A DNA stretch of 64,000 nt from Calamus simplicifolius (lineage: Eukaryota; Streptophyta; Magnoliopsida; Arecales; Arecaceae), in assembly GCA_900491605.1 (NCBI GenBank), contig UESW01004621.1, positions 458,772 through 522,771 on the forward strand. The letters are read 5' to 3'. Of this stretch, positions 19,904-31,296 are shown piece by piece. The notes under the pieces were generated by a model. That model was given only the letters and a program-made list of their open reading frames with translations, made no database searches and was not told the DNA's origin. Positions within the stretch are counted from its first letter, which is position 1. Every line of letters starts with the position of its first letter. The translations under genes and the position numbers were made by a program.

Positions 19904-22105
19904 CTACCTCCCTGGTGGGCGACTGGGGCGCCGGGCTCGGCCTTGTGCCGCTCCCATCGACCCTGGAATCCTTGGGCCGCCGATGCACTGTCCCTAGCTG
20001 GTCTCGTGCTTCCGCCGTCGATGTCCGGCCCTAGGGCCGCATCGCGACGTTCGCAGCGGCCGCGCTAGTGGATGCCTCGCCGGCCTCTGCGGGTCCCCAC
20101 TCGCTATGGCTTCGCCCCTGACCTGGGCTTCGCGGCCCTTGTCGCGGGGCACCACCTCCACGGTGGGCGACCGGGGCGTCGGGCTGGGCCCCTGCGCCAG
20201 TCCCGTCGCCCCTCGAATCCTCGGTCCGTCGATGATGCTTTGGCCAGGCTGAAAGCACGCGCTCTGCCCATGGGCGCGGTACAGGCCTGGACGGCGGATT
20301 CGCCGCGCGCGACCTAGGTCACGCGCAAAGTCCCTAGCCCCCGCCGTGGGCGCGCGCATGCCACGCCCTTGTGGTCGCCTGCGACCCTCCGTCGCGGACT
20401 GCGCGCGCGGCCCGCGGCCGCTGCCCCCCGGCGCGTGTCGGTCACGCGTGCGCTGCGGACGGCGTACTTGGATGCGCGCGCACGCGTGCGCAACCCTCCG
20501 GCGGAGTGCGTGGCGGCAACGCGCGCAGGCCCGAAAGGCGGAGCCGGAGCGCGCGCCCGCGTTACCGCGCAAGGTCTTTGGCCACGCCCGCGGGCGTGCG
20601 CAAGGGACTTGGCCATGCCCGCTGGCGCGTGCGAAGTTCTCGGCCAGGAATGTTGCCTCCCCGGTGGCCGACCGGGGCGTCGGCCTTGGCCTTGTGCCAC
20701 TCCCGTCGACCCTGGAATCCTTCGGCCGCCGATGCACTATCCCTAGCTGGTCTCGTGCGTCCGACGTCGATGTCCGGCCTTAGGGCCGCATCGCGATGTT
20801 CGCAGCGGCCGCGCTAGTGGATATATGCCTCGCCTGCCTCTGCGGGTCCCCACTCGCTATAGCTTCGCCCCCGTCCCGGGCTTCGCGGCCTTCGTCGTGG
20901 GGTGCACCTGCACGGTGGGCGACCGGGGCGTCGGGCTTGGCCCCTCTACCAGTCCCGTCGCCCCTCGAAGCCTCGGTCCGTCGATGATGCCTTGGCCAGG
21001 CTGAAAGCACGCGCGCGGCCCTTGGGGGCGGGCCAGGCCTGGACGGCGGATTCGGTGCGCGCGACCGCGGGCGCGCGCAAAGTCCTTAGCCCCCGCCGCG
21101 GGCGCGCTTATTCCACGCCCGCGGGGTCGCCTGCGACCCTCCGTCGCGTTCTGCGCGCTTGGCCCGCGGCCGCTGCCCTCCGGAGCTTGTCGGTCAGGCG
21201 TGCGCCGCGGACGGCGTACTTGGATGCGCGCGCTCGCGTGCTCAACTCTCCGGCGGAGTGCGTGGCGGCAACGCGCGCAGGCCTGAAAGGCGAAGCCTGG
21301 GCGCGCGCCCGCGGGACCGTGCAAGGTCCTTGGCCACGCCCGCGGGCGTGCGCAAGGGCCTTGGCCAAGCCCGCTGGAGCGCGCAAAGTTCTCGGCCATG
21401 AATGTTACCTCCCCCGGTGGCCGATCGGGGCGTCGGGCATGGCCTTGTGCCACTTCCGTCGCCCCTCGAATCCTTGGGCCGCCGATGCCCTGTCCCTAGA
21501 TGGCTGCACCTTGATGTTCGCATCTTCCCCGCTAGTGGACGCATCGCCGGCCTCTGCGCGTCCCCACTCGCTATAGCTTCGCCCACTTCACGGGCTTCGC
21601 GGCCTTCGTCGCGGGGCACCTCCACGGCGCGCGACCGGGGCGTCGGGCTTGGCCCCCATGTGTCAGTCTCGTCGCCCTCCGAATCCTCGGTCCGCCGATG
21701 CCTTGGCCCTAGCGGGGCTCGTGCGTGTCCGTCGTGGTCGTCCGGCCTTGGGCCGCGACACGATGTTCGTAGCGGGCCGGCTGGTGGATGCGTCGCCGGT
21801 CCCAGCAGTAGGTTCCCTAGCGCTCTCCGGAGGCTTGCCCGTTGCGGACCGAGTTGCAATGCCGCTCGTTTCACTGGAGCCCCCGGGGTGGCGGGAGACT
21901 CGACGCCGCGTCAGAATGGTAGGGGGAGCATAGGTGCGGTTGCGTGTCGGGGAGCAGGCGGTCCTAAGAAACGCGCGGCCGTTGGGTTGGCGCGTGGACG
22001 GCCGCGGCGTTCCTTGGCCGCTGCCTCCGGGAACCCTCCCGGGGGCGGTGCTACTGCCCCTTGCTCCCCTCCTCCGCCCTCGGCGGCGCGGCTCATGTCG
22101 CGGGC
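19904..22105 (+). repeat. IGS subrepeat family B (about 700-760 bp units)
   Basis: Three successive units start at the motif CTCC(C)(T/C)GGTGG(G/C)CGA (about 19904, 20650, 21408), and the motif appears again near 22106. Inside the first two units the same blocks follow in order: ATCCTTGGGCCGCCGATGC, CTAGCTGGTCTCGTG, GGGCCGCATCGCGA, GCGGCCGCGCTAGTGGAT and the GCGTGCGCAACC-rich segment. Unit 3 diverges after about 150 bp. A related single block is seen left of the insertion near 2405. Confidence 0.78.
21855..21930 (+). promoter_or_regulatory. Putative gene-proximal Pol I promoter module, copy 4
   Basis: This is the most 18S-proximal intact copy of the module: TGCAATGCCGCTCGTTTC, CCCCCGGGGTGGCGGGAG, then AGAATGGTAGGGGGAGC (21913-21929). 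It lies about 1.55 kb upstream of 18S, a reasonable distance for a plant 45S pre-rRNA start. It serves as the uninterrupted reference for the copy split at 2995/19714. Initiation at the G-run is inferred. Confidence 0.5.
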
Positions 22106-23469
22106 TACCTCCCTGGTGGCCGATCGGGGCGTCGGGCTTGGCCTTGTTTCACTCCCGTCGCCCCTTGAATTGAATCCCTTGGGCCGCCGATTTCCCTATC
22201 CCTAGCTGGTCTCGTGCGTCCGCCGTCGGTGTCTGGCCTTATGGGGGGCCGCATCGCGATGTCCGCTTCTGCGCCCCGCTTAGTGGATTTCTCGCAGTTC
22301 TCATCGTTGTCCCTGGCTGGCTTTTGCTCCCGTAGCTTGTCCCTTCCGGACCGAGCTTGCAAATGCGGCTCGTTCGGTGGGGCAGCTCCGTGGTTGGCGG
22401 ATCGGGGCGTCGGGCTTGGCGCTGTGCCTCTCCTGTCGCCCCTCGAATCATTTGGCCGCCGATGCCCTATCCGTAGCTGGTCTCGTGCTTCCGTCGTCGA
22501 TTTTCGGCCTATGGCCGGCGGATCGCGGTGTTGGCATCGGCCCCTCTAGTGGATGCCTCGCCGGCCTGAGCGGGTCATCGCTCGCTAAAACTTCTACCCC
22601 ATCCCGGTTTGCGCTGCTCGTGGCGGGGCACCCTCCGGTGCCCGACCGGGGCGTCGGGCTGGGCCTATGTTCCGGTGCCGTCGCCCCTCTAACCTTGTTC
22701 CGCCGATGCCTTGGCAGGGCCGTTTGTGTCCGTCGTCGTTGCTCGCCCTTTTGCTGCAACACGATGTTCGCATCCGGGCCCCGCTAGAGGATCCGTCGCC
22801 GGACCCAGCGGGTACCCCCCGCAAACACTTCGGTCGTCCCTCCCCCCACCCCCCTCCCGTCCGAACGTTTCGGTTGCCCTGCGCTCGGCGGTGCGGTCCG
22901 TTGTCTGCGCCCTTCGACGTCCCCTCCCTCGTTCGTGCTGGGTCCCCCGGGCCCCTCGCGTCGTGGATGGGCGCGGGGCGCGGCGCGGCCGCGACCGTGT
23001 CGGCGCGTGAGCGGTCTCGGATCCGGAGCCATAGGCATTCTCCCCGCCCCGGTGCGGCCATCCGCCGTTGGTTGCGTCCCTCCACTCGCCCGGGGGGGGA
23101 CGGGCTTCGCCCGCGCCCCCTTGTGTTGTCCCCTCGGTTGCCCTTGCGGCCTACCCTCGCGGGAAGCGTTGGACGTCGTCGCTTGCCCCTCCCCTCGCCC
23201 GCGCCTCCGGTGCGTTGGCTGTCGGCTACCGCGCGTTCCTCGGTCGGCCTTCTTGGGCCTTCGGACCCATGCGGCCGCACTTAGGCTCCGCGTGCTCTGT
23301 CGGATGCGGTGTATGCTTCGGTGCCGGGGCCCCTCGGAGGGGCCCCCGAGTTGTTCCTACTCGTCGTCGGGCGGTCTCTTCCGCCCCACGCGAGAACACG
23401 ACTCTCCGGTCGCCCGCGCCTTCCCCGGATCGTGGGAGCGCGGGCGTTTCGGCGTCCCGCTAGGATTGC

Positions 23470-23980
23470 TACCTGGTTGATCCTGCCAGTAGTCATATGC
23501 TTGTCTCAAAGATTAAGCCATGCATGTGTGAGTATGAACTAATTCGGACTGTGAAACTGCGAATGGCTCATTAAATCAGTTATAGTTTGTTTGATGGTAC
23601 GCTCTACTCGGATAACCGTAGTAATTCTAGAGCTAATACGTGCGGCAATCCCCGACTTCTGGAAGGGATGCATTTATTAGATAAAAGGTCGACGCGGGCT
23701 CCTGCCCGTCGCTCCGATGATTCATGATAACTCGACGGATCGCACGGCCCTCGTGCCGGCGACGCATCATTCAAATTTCTGCCCTATCAACTTTCGACGG
23801 TAGGATAGGGGCCTACCGTGGTGGTGACGGGTGACGGAGAATTAGGGTTCGATTCCGGAGAGGGAGCCTGAGAAACGGCTACCACATCCAAGGAAGGCAG
23901 CAGGCGCGCAAATTACCCAATCCTGACACGGGGAGGTAGTGACAATAAATAACAATACCGGGCTCTTCGAGTCTGGTAAT
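23470..23980 (+). rRNA. 18S ribosomal RNA, 5' 511 nt only
   Basis: It starts TACCTGGTTGATCCTGCCAG, the canonical plant 18S 5' end. It continues without obvious error through AATTACCCAATCCTGACACG to GGGCTCTTCGAGTCTGGTAA. It breaks at 23980, where about 1.3 kb of 18S should follow. The next base is an N and then copia sequence, so the gene is truncated in this assembly. Confidence 0.97.
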
Positions 23981-23981
23981 N
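23981..23981. other. Single N at a junction between 18S and copia sequence
   Basis: The only ambiguous base in the window stands exactly where 18S (…GTCTGGTAAT) meets an internal copia integrase segment. No LTR end or target duplication is found at the join. It is best read as a scaffold join or assembly error rather than a natural insertion. Confidence 0.85.
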
Positions 23982-24345
23982 AAATTAAAATCGTGAGGTC
24001 AGATAGAGGTGGAGAATATTATGGTAGATACACTGAGAATGGACAAGCACCTGGTCCGTTTGCTCGGTTTCTTGAAGAAAATGGAATTGTTGCACAATAC
24101 ACCATGCCAGGGTCTCCTGACCAAAACGGTGTAGCTGAAAGGAGAAACCGGACATTATTGGACATGGTAAGGAGCATGATTGTCAGCTCTAAGTTACCTA
24201 AATCCTTGTGGACTGAAGCTCTTAAAACTGCTGCGTATATATTGAATCGGGTTCCAACCAAGGCTGTTTCCAAAACGCCATTTGAGTTATTTAAAGGTTG
24301 GAAACCGAGTCTGCAACATATACGTTTTGGGGATGCCCATCTGAA
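23982..24345 (+). pseudogene. Copia integrase fragment
   Basis: The frame carries the second catalytic aspartate in IKIVRSDRGGEY, then the glutamate in QNGVAERRNRTLLDMVRSM, and LNRVPTKAVSKTPFEL. The N-terminal zinc finger and first aspartate are missing because the fragment starts at the N. A one-base loss near 24325 puts the following WGCP motif in another frame. Confidence 0.9.
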
Positions 24346-25430
24346 GTAAGAGTCTATAATCCACAAGAAAAGAAACTAGACCCAAGGACTATCAGTGGAT
24401 ACTTTATTGGATATGCTGAGAAGTCCAAGGGTTATAGATTTTATTGTCCATCTCACAGCACTAGGATTGTGGAATCAAGAAATGCAAAATTTCTTGAGAA
24501 TGACTTGATCAGTGGGAGTGATCAATCTCAGTATTTGGCTTCTTCTGAGAAAGATCATTCAGTTATTCCAGCTTCCACTTCAAGTGAGGGATTGGTTGTT
24601 ATTTATAGCACTCCTCAAACTCAATTAAGTGCCCAACAACCAGTCATTGAGATTTCACAAGCTGATGGTAATCTAGAAGATCGTGTTGTTCATCAACAAT
24701 CAGTTGTGCAAGATACTCCTCAAGAGGTCATTGACACAACATTAAGAAGATCAACTAGAATAAAGAAATCAGCAATTCCTAGTGATTATGTTGTGTATCT
24801 ACATGAATCTGACTATAACATTGGAGCCGAAAATGATCCTGAAACGTTTTCACAAGCCATGAGTTCTAAGGAATCAAACTTGTGGTTCAATGCCATGAAA
24901 GAAGAGATGGAATCTATGGCATCTAATCGAGTCTGGGATCTTGTTGAGTTGCCTGATGGTGTAAAAGCCATTGGATGTAGATGGATCTTCAAAATAAAGA
25001 AAGACTCACAAGGCAACATTGAGAGATATAAAGCAAGACTCGTTGCCAAAGGATTCACTCAGAGGGAAGGAATCGACTACACGGAGACATTTTCTCCTGT
25101 ATCCAAGAAAGACTCTCTCCGAATAATTATGGCATTGGTAGCTCATTTTGATTTTGAGTTACATCAAATGGATGTGAAGACCGCATTCCTTAATGGAGAT
25201 CTAGAGGAAGAGGTTTACATGAAACAACCTGAAGGATTTTCCTCTAGTGATGGTGAGCATTTGGTTTGCAAACTTAAGAAATCCATATATGGATTGAAAC
25301 AAGCCTCACGTCAGTGGTATTTAAAATTTCATGATGTGATCTCTTCCTTTGGTTTTGAAGAGAACATCATGGATCAATGTATATACCAGAAGGTTAGTGG
25401 GAGCAAATTTGTTTCTTGGTCCTATATGTG
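24320..25430 (+). pseudogene. Copia integrase C-terminus and reverse transcriptase, first part
   Basis: After the frameshift the frame reads TFWGCPSEVRVYNPQEKKLD, the end of integrase, followed by a variable linker. The copia RT follows: CRWIFKIKKDSQGNIERYKA, LVAKGFTQREGIDYTETFSP and QMDVKTAFLNGDLEEEVYM (first catalytic D), then KSIYGLKQASRQWY. A base is lost near 25415, just before the YVDD box, so the frame ends in a few foreign residues at 25479. Confidence 0.88.
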
Positions 25431-26405
25431 GATGACATTCTACTTGCAACCAATGATAAAGGGTTGCTACATGAGGTGAAACAATTTCTCTCTAAAAATT
25501 TTGATATGAAAGATATGAGTGAGGCATCTTATGTCATTGGCATTAAGATCCATAGAGAAAGATCTCGAGGCATTTTGGGATTGTCTCAAGAAACTTATAT
25601 CAATAAAGTCTTGGAGAGATTTCGGATGAAAAATTGTTCACCAAGTGTTGCACCTATAGTGAAGGGTGACAAGTTCGCTTTGAACCAGTGCCCTAAAAAT
25701 GAACTTGAACGGGAACAGATGCACAACATTCCATATGCTTCAGCTGTTGGAAGCCTAATGTATGCTCAGGTTTGCACAAGACCTGACATAGCATTTGCAG
25801 TAGGAATGTTGGGAAGATATCAGAGTAATCCAGGTTTAGACCATTGGAGAGCTGCTAAAAAGGTCATGAGGTATCTTCAAGGGACCAAGGACTACATGCT
25901 CATGTATAGACAAACTGATCATTTGGAGATAGAGGGCTACTCAGATTCGGACTTTGCTGGCTGCGTTGATTCTCGGAAATCAACATCAGGATTTATATTT
26001 ATGTTAGCTGGTGGAGCCATATCATGGAGGAGTGCAAAGCAGACCTTGACTGCTACCTCTACTATGGAAGCGGAGTTCGTTGCTTGTTTTGAGGCTACAT
26101 CGCAAGGTGTATGGTTGAAGAGTTTCATCTCAGGGCTTAGAATTGTTGACTCCATTACTAGGCCAATTAAACTGTACTGTGACAATTCAGCTGCTGTATT
26201 TTTGGCTAAAAACCATAAGAGTGGTAGTCGAAGTAAACATATCGACATTAAGTATTTAGCCATAAGAGAACGTGTTAAAGAGAATAAAGTGGTCATAGAA
26301 CACGTTAGCACTGAATTGATGATAGCTGATCCTTTGACTAAAGGCATGCCAATTAAGAAGTTTAAGGATCATGTGATAAGAATGGGAGTTGGTTCCATGA
26401 TATAA
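25416..26405 (+). pseudogene. Copia RT C-terminus and RNase H
   Basis: This 330-codon open frame begins with the RT active site LYVDDILLATNDKG. It continues with GSLMYAQVCTRPDIAFAVG and RNase H motifs GYSDSDFAGCVDSRKSTSG, TMEAEFVACFEATSQ and LYCDNSAA. It ends shortly after ADPLTKGMPIKKFKDHV at 26405. All expected acidic residues are visible. The segment itself is undamaged; only its link to the upstream part is broken. Confidence 0.9.
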
Positions 26406-26698
26406 TTGTATTGATAACAATTTGTACAAAGAAACTCTTATTTCAATCGTTTGTTTATTTCTCATTCAGGTGTACACGTTATATGACTTTTGAGAAATGA
26501 CAAACTTTTCTTTTGGACTCTGAATAAACATATGGTTTATTCATTATGTTATGTTGTCACATTTGGAATGGTGATAAAGAAATTGAATGCATTGTAATAC
26601 ATAGAAGATAATACTCAATTATAGAGGACCTATCGCTATGATTCATGTATTTAGTTTCTTGTTCAGTGTTGATAAAATATACGGACCAAGTGGGAGAA

Positions 26699-27215
26699 TG
26701 TAGTAACCTATCTTAATAATGGTCCTAATTTTATTGACTAAACGTATCTCCTATTAAAGTGATAACAGCCCCCATTAAAGTGATAACAGCCCCCCTCCCT
26801 TAATTCCTAAACGCTCGCTTGATGGGGCATGCGTTGAAGGAAATGGGTATAAATAGGAACCCATCCTAAGGTTTCAAAACAGATTCTCTAAGGTTTCATA
26901 ACACGGTTCTCTCTCGAGAGATCCTAAAGTTTCAGAACAAGGTCTTGAGAGAGATCCTAAAGTTTCAGAACAAGGTTCTCGAGAGAGATCCTAAGGTTCT
27001 CAAGAGAGAAACCTAAAAGGGGAGGCATTGGAATTGAGTCCCTGATCAAGAGCAATCATGAAGGCATACACCATCTGAATGCGAGAGCTCGTTGATTAGA
27101 AGACCGATCCATCGAGAGGAAGAGGGAAGATCAAAGGGAAGATCAATCGAGATCGTTAAGAAAGGAAGATCTCCCGTGCAGTCCAAAGAAAACCAGGAAG
27201 ATCGGATTCCTTACC
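26699..27215 (+). repeat. 3' LTR of the copia element (right end uncertain)
   Basis: The LTR starts TGTAGTAACC right after the purine tract. A TATA box, GGTATAAATAGG, lies at about 26847-26858. Downstream (26877-27008) four repeats of about 36 bp carry GAGATCCTAAAGTTTCAGAA, separated by TCTCGAGAGA-like palindromes. The right end cannot be fixed because the 5' LTR and target duplication are missing; about 27175-27220 is likely. Confidence 0.7.
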
Positions 27216-29269
27216 ACCATTAAATAATAATGGCTGGAGGTAATTATGTTTAAGCAAATTAAGTCTAACACACATATGTATCCTACTATCCTTAACATAT
27301 AAAGTAGTTGTTGATATGTACAATGCCTTAAAGCATACATCATAGTTTGCCAATGAGTAAATATTTGACATGAAGTCCAAATATACTTGCAAACATGGAG
27401 AAGACCAAGAAAGAACCAAAGAAATCTCAAAAAAGGTATAGTGGCATCAGGATCTGTCTCAGATAAGAGAGTATGTTTGGTGGATGCTAAATCCAAAATA
27501 GAATGCCGATTAGTTCCAGAAAGTCAAAAGGTCAAATTCTTTGGATAAGAAAAATGCAGTGGGGAGATTTAACAAGAACCACAAAGAAAATAATATCATG
27601 TTGATTAAGACTTCAATAAAGGACAATCATCTTCAAGAACAGCATTAGTAAAATCTTAAGTGGAACTTTTTGTATTTCCAACCATAGATCTCATGGTTCT
27701 GTAGTATTATTTAAGCAAACTCTCTTAATGCTTAGCTGATGCATAATGGAACCTGTAACATCGCAACCTAGGCTTAGAAAAAAATGTATATGCATGCAAA
27801 ATATGAAATATGAATCATCTTTAGAAGAATTAAGTTCTGATTTGCACCACATAAGATGAAATCCTTCAAAAACCAAGATATATGGCCTTTTGAATGGACT
27901 TTGTGTTTTAGCAGTATTTGGGTATAGTAAATTTTACTAGAATTTAAGATAACATATATCTCTTCATTCGATTCACTATTTCAACCAACAACAACAATAA
28001 AGCCTTAATCCCAACCCTAAAAATCACTACAAACAGAAAATCAACTTTTTATTCTTAAGGAATTTGAGTTTTTATTATCAACAATCTTAAGTAAATAAAA
28101 TGAAGAAGATGAATGGGATGTCCTAGAACGCATTGATTAGGACATTGGGTCGATAACAAGAAGATCTCATCCAACACTTGGGATGATAACCCATCATGAC
28201 ATCCTATAAGACAAGGTTTTAAATCTCATAGGATAGAAGTGACCCAGTTTTTCCACAAAATGAGACGCTCCACATTCCATCCCATCTCGATTCCCAACCT
28301 GGTCAGGCATTCCAGTACTTGTTTGGGATATTTTTTTTTTAAAAGAAACATTTGTGAAGCTTTAATTATTATTCCATTTTTAAACATATTTGACTTCAAA
28401 AGTTATATCTTTATGATAAATTAGATCTAATTAACATTGAAAATGTAATGTATAATTTATGTATTATGGCCCAGACACGATGGAATGGAACAGGACGCCC
28501 AAGATTGGTCCTAAAATCTTTTTGAATGAAATGTCCCAGCTGTCTAGGCCTCTATCCCACCAAGACTTGAATCACCACCATAAGACGTTTCACCAAGATT
28601 TGAAACTCTGAGTCTAACTAGTGGTTAAACTGATACAATATAAAAACTAAATCATTTAACCAAACCTACTCATCCAATCACCTACTTGGCCACCAAGGGA
28701 AGCCCAGCCTACTTAAATGGGCTGACATTCTTAGCCTACAAATGGGACTAAGAAGGATAGTCTAGGGAAGAAAGGAAAAGAGCACATGGGCTTTTCAAAG
28801 GGAAAAGGAGGAGGAGGTGATGGAAAAGGAACGCTTGTATAAGGATATATGGATTCCTTGGCAAGTAATGATTTCCATGCCTTTAAAGTTTAGGTTTGTT
28901 TGGTTTCTTTAAGCGTTGCTTTGAATGTCTACACCATATAAAGTCGAGGGTTTTCTTTACAAGCATTTCTACTATGCATTTTGATTTTGAGATGTAATAT
29001 ATCTTTGAAGCTTTTCGATCTAAGTACTATTTTTGAACAACTTAGTCTGCATAACTTAGGGCATATCTCGAAATTTTGGACCCCACAATTAGATTCAATT
29101 TTGAAGTCATTTTAAATTTGAAATCTACAATTTAAGGATTAAAATTCCAGCATTGATACCTGCTAAGGGCAAAATTATGAAAAGCATATAATAAAAATAT
29201 ATCACAGAACAAGATGATAACAACTATCAGAGATGATTAAATAAATATTAAATCCATGTGCTAAAATCT
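27216..29269. other. AT-rich DNA without recognisable gene
   Basis: Short frames only, none resembling a known protein. A possible SINE tail (27976-28020) is listed separately. Otherwise nothing is supported. Confidence 0.6.
27976..28020 (-). repeat. Possible SINE tail fragment
   Basis: CAACAACAACAATAAAGCC followed by TTAATCCCAA resembles the 3' tail of a dispersed plant retroposon. The better-preserved copy at 31811-32047 has AAGCCTTTTCCCACTACATG at the matching place. It is too short to be certain. Confidence 0.3.
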
Positions 29270-29605
29270 AATTGGTTGAAATAACTAACCCAGATTACTC
29301 TCTAACCATCTTTTTCACTATAAGAATTGATTTAACCCACTAAGATTAATAAATAATTTTGAATCTTTCATCGCCAAGAGACCTGACCCATGGTTAACAT
29401 GATAAACCCATTCCAAACACCTATAAATAAAGGACCAAAACCTCATTTGAGAGGTATGTAAAGCCCATTATATCTCTCCTCTTTTATATTATTCTCTTAA
29501 TTTAGCTTTATTTTCTTGAATCTAAGAAGAGCTGACTTGGGCATCGGAGGATTTTCTCGATGGAAACTCCAGGTTCTCTCACACTTCCTTCTGTGCAGGT
29601 ATTGT
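29270..29605 (+). repeat. Old LTR remnant (Ty3/gypsy-type)
   Basis: A TATA box, CCTATAAATAAAGG, lies at 29420-29433. About 110 bp further is GCTGACTTGGGCATCGGAGG (29531-29550), a phrase typical of the R/U5 end of many plant gypsy LTRs. The stretch ends in TTCTGTGCAGGT near 29600. No partner LTR, primer site or target duplication is seen, so it is a decayed or truncated LTR. Confidence 0.5.
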
Positions 29606-31296
29606 GAACCTCTATATTCTTTATTCTTGATCATTACTGATTAATTGCTTTATCCTAGGCTGAGTTCTTTTTTAAAGACTTTGTGGCCTGATGTATTGCT
29701 CTGCCGATTCTTCATCAAAAATCTTATCCATTGATGTTCATAGCCAAAAAAGAGCATCAACAATACCCATCCTGCTTTGGTCTTGGATTGGAACAGTTGT
29801 AGAATAGGCAGAGAGGAGGATTGAGATGACCATTAACAACAAGAATAAAAGAAAATCAGAAAAAACAAGTCTCAAGATGTCAAGCTATCCCTTTCCCAAG
29901 CGACCGGATAAAACCATCCTGGTAAGACTATGTCTACTAAGGATAGTTAGGACATCTTGGCACATAAGAGAACTACTGTCTCAAGTGCATCCTAGGTACC
30001 ATTCTCTCACCAAAATAATACAATACTAGTGAGATGTCCCTAGAAACACCAAGAACCAAATCCTTGCTATGGTTAGTTGCAAAGACCTTTGGGTTACTAT
30101 TCTTTTAGAATTTAATTCTAAGTTTGAATTTAGGCCTTGATTTTATAATAAAAATCTTAATCACAAGTTTTCATAATCTGGCTTTTTTCTGTGTACATAT
30201 TAAAATTTGTTCAAACCTGCTGGCCTACCCAGGTCCCATGGACTAGATGTTCTAGGAATAAGACTATTATCAAGTATTTTTTGAGATTTGATAGTCGGTG
30301 AACAGATTTCTTTCCTTTTATGATGGATGCCAAGTCTCCTCCATTTTTCCATTTATCTTCCCCTTCATTCTATTTGCTCGCTGCAACGAAGTAGCTGGCA
30401 ATCTTCTTTTTTTTTTCCTTGGCTTCACCGTCCCATATAAAGGAAAAGACTATTCTTATTCCTGTTGAAGAGTCTCATTCTCTGTTTATTTAATATTATA
30501 TTAGACATGAATATAAGACCTGAAATATGCTTTTTTCTTCTTTTGTTTCATAAGACCAACAAAAGAATAAGTTCATAATATCTGAAAATTCTATATGGGA
30601 ATTTTATCAAAAATCTGAAAATGACTGAAATTCAAACATAAGAACTAACAATAACATTAGCATTTCCTCCAATTTTAACTCTTGTATAAATGGTAGCCAC
30701 TCTAGGATAAAAAAGAGAGAGCATAAATTGGTCATACCCTAGAAGAGATAGAAAAGACGAAAAGGTGGATCTCTCTATTGCAGAGATATAGTGGCTCCAC
30801 TTATTTATGATCATGATTACATTGACTCTACTCTTCGTCATTCTTATTCCTTTATGTTCATATATACTAATTAACTAATTCAAATGTAGCCAAGCTCAAA
30901 TCTAGTCATCCTTTCTATCGTTGGACTCATATGGATCATATATCCTAAAGGTGAAAAAGGTGGGATGGCTTTGGGATCCGTGTGGATCCAATGGTGAAAA
31001 AGACGATCGGATCCAAGATTTGGCTACTTGACTATATTCAAATGTAGCCAAGTCTAACTCTATATATATAGAAAAAGTTGTGAAGTCTAGTATGCATTTT
31101 AAGACTCCTGTCCTTCCCATAATACACCGCAAGGTGCGTTGAGAAGACAGGAAATCTAGCTAAAAGCCTTCCTTCATCGACTCAAAATCAACCCCTTCCC
31201 ATTAATCTTCTTGTATGTGTTTTTCCCATAGGTGAAGGATTTAAATCGATTATAATCGAATTTAGCAAAGTAGAAACATGTTAGATTCATTTAGGT
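29606..31296. other. AT-rich DNA without recognisable gene
   Basis: No frame with family resemblance. Short direct repeats occur (CAAATGTAGCCAAG at about 30882 and 31039), and GGATCC-type palindromes lie near 30970-31020. Nothing else can be supported. Confidence 0.55.

Larger units (their letters stand above)
19714..23469 (+). other. rDNA intergenic spacer (18S-proximal) and external transcribed spacer
   Basis: The spacer resumes after the retrotransposon. GTAGGGGAGCATCGG completes the promoter-like module cut at 2995. The region is GC-rich, carries long tandem repeats to about 22105, then less repetitive sequence up to the 18S start. If transcription starts at the module near 21920, the external transcribed spacer is about 1.55 kb. 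No gene is credible here; the long frames on both strands reflect base composition. Confidence 0.9.
23982..27215 (+). mobile_element. Ty1/copia retrotransposon, 3' half with 3' LTR
   Basis: This plus-strand element enters in mid-integrase at the N and runs through RT and RNase H to a purine tract (CAAGTGGGAGAA, 26687-26698) and an LTR starting TGTAGTAACC at 26699. The 5' LTR, gag and protease are absent. Two single-base frameshifts break the polyprotein. Its RNase H closely resembles that of the copia element at 46967-53685, but the LTRs differ, so they are related families. Confidence 0.85.

Noticed and set aside
19419..23480. Many 60-270 codon frames in the 18S-proximal spacer
   Set aside because: Same reason: tandem GC-rich spacer sequence, repeated in step with the 750 bp units.
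23470..27215. Natural copia insertion into the 18S gene
   Set aside because: No LTR end or target duplication at the join; a single N and an internal integrase codon point to an assembly join.
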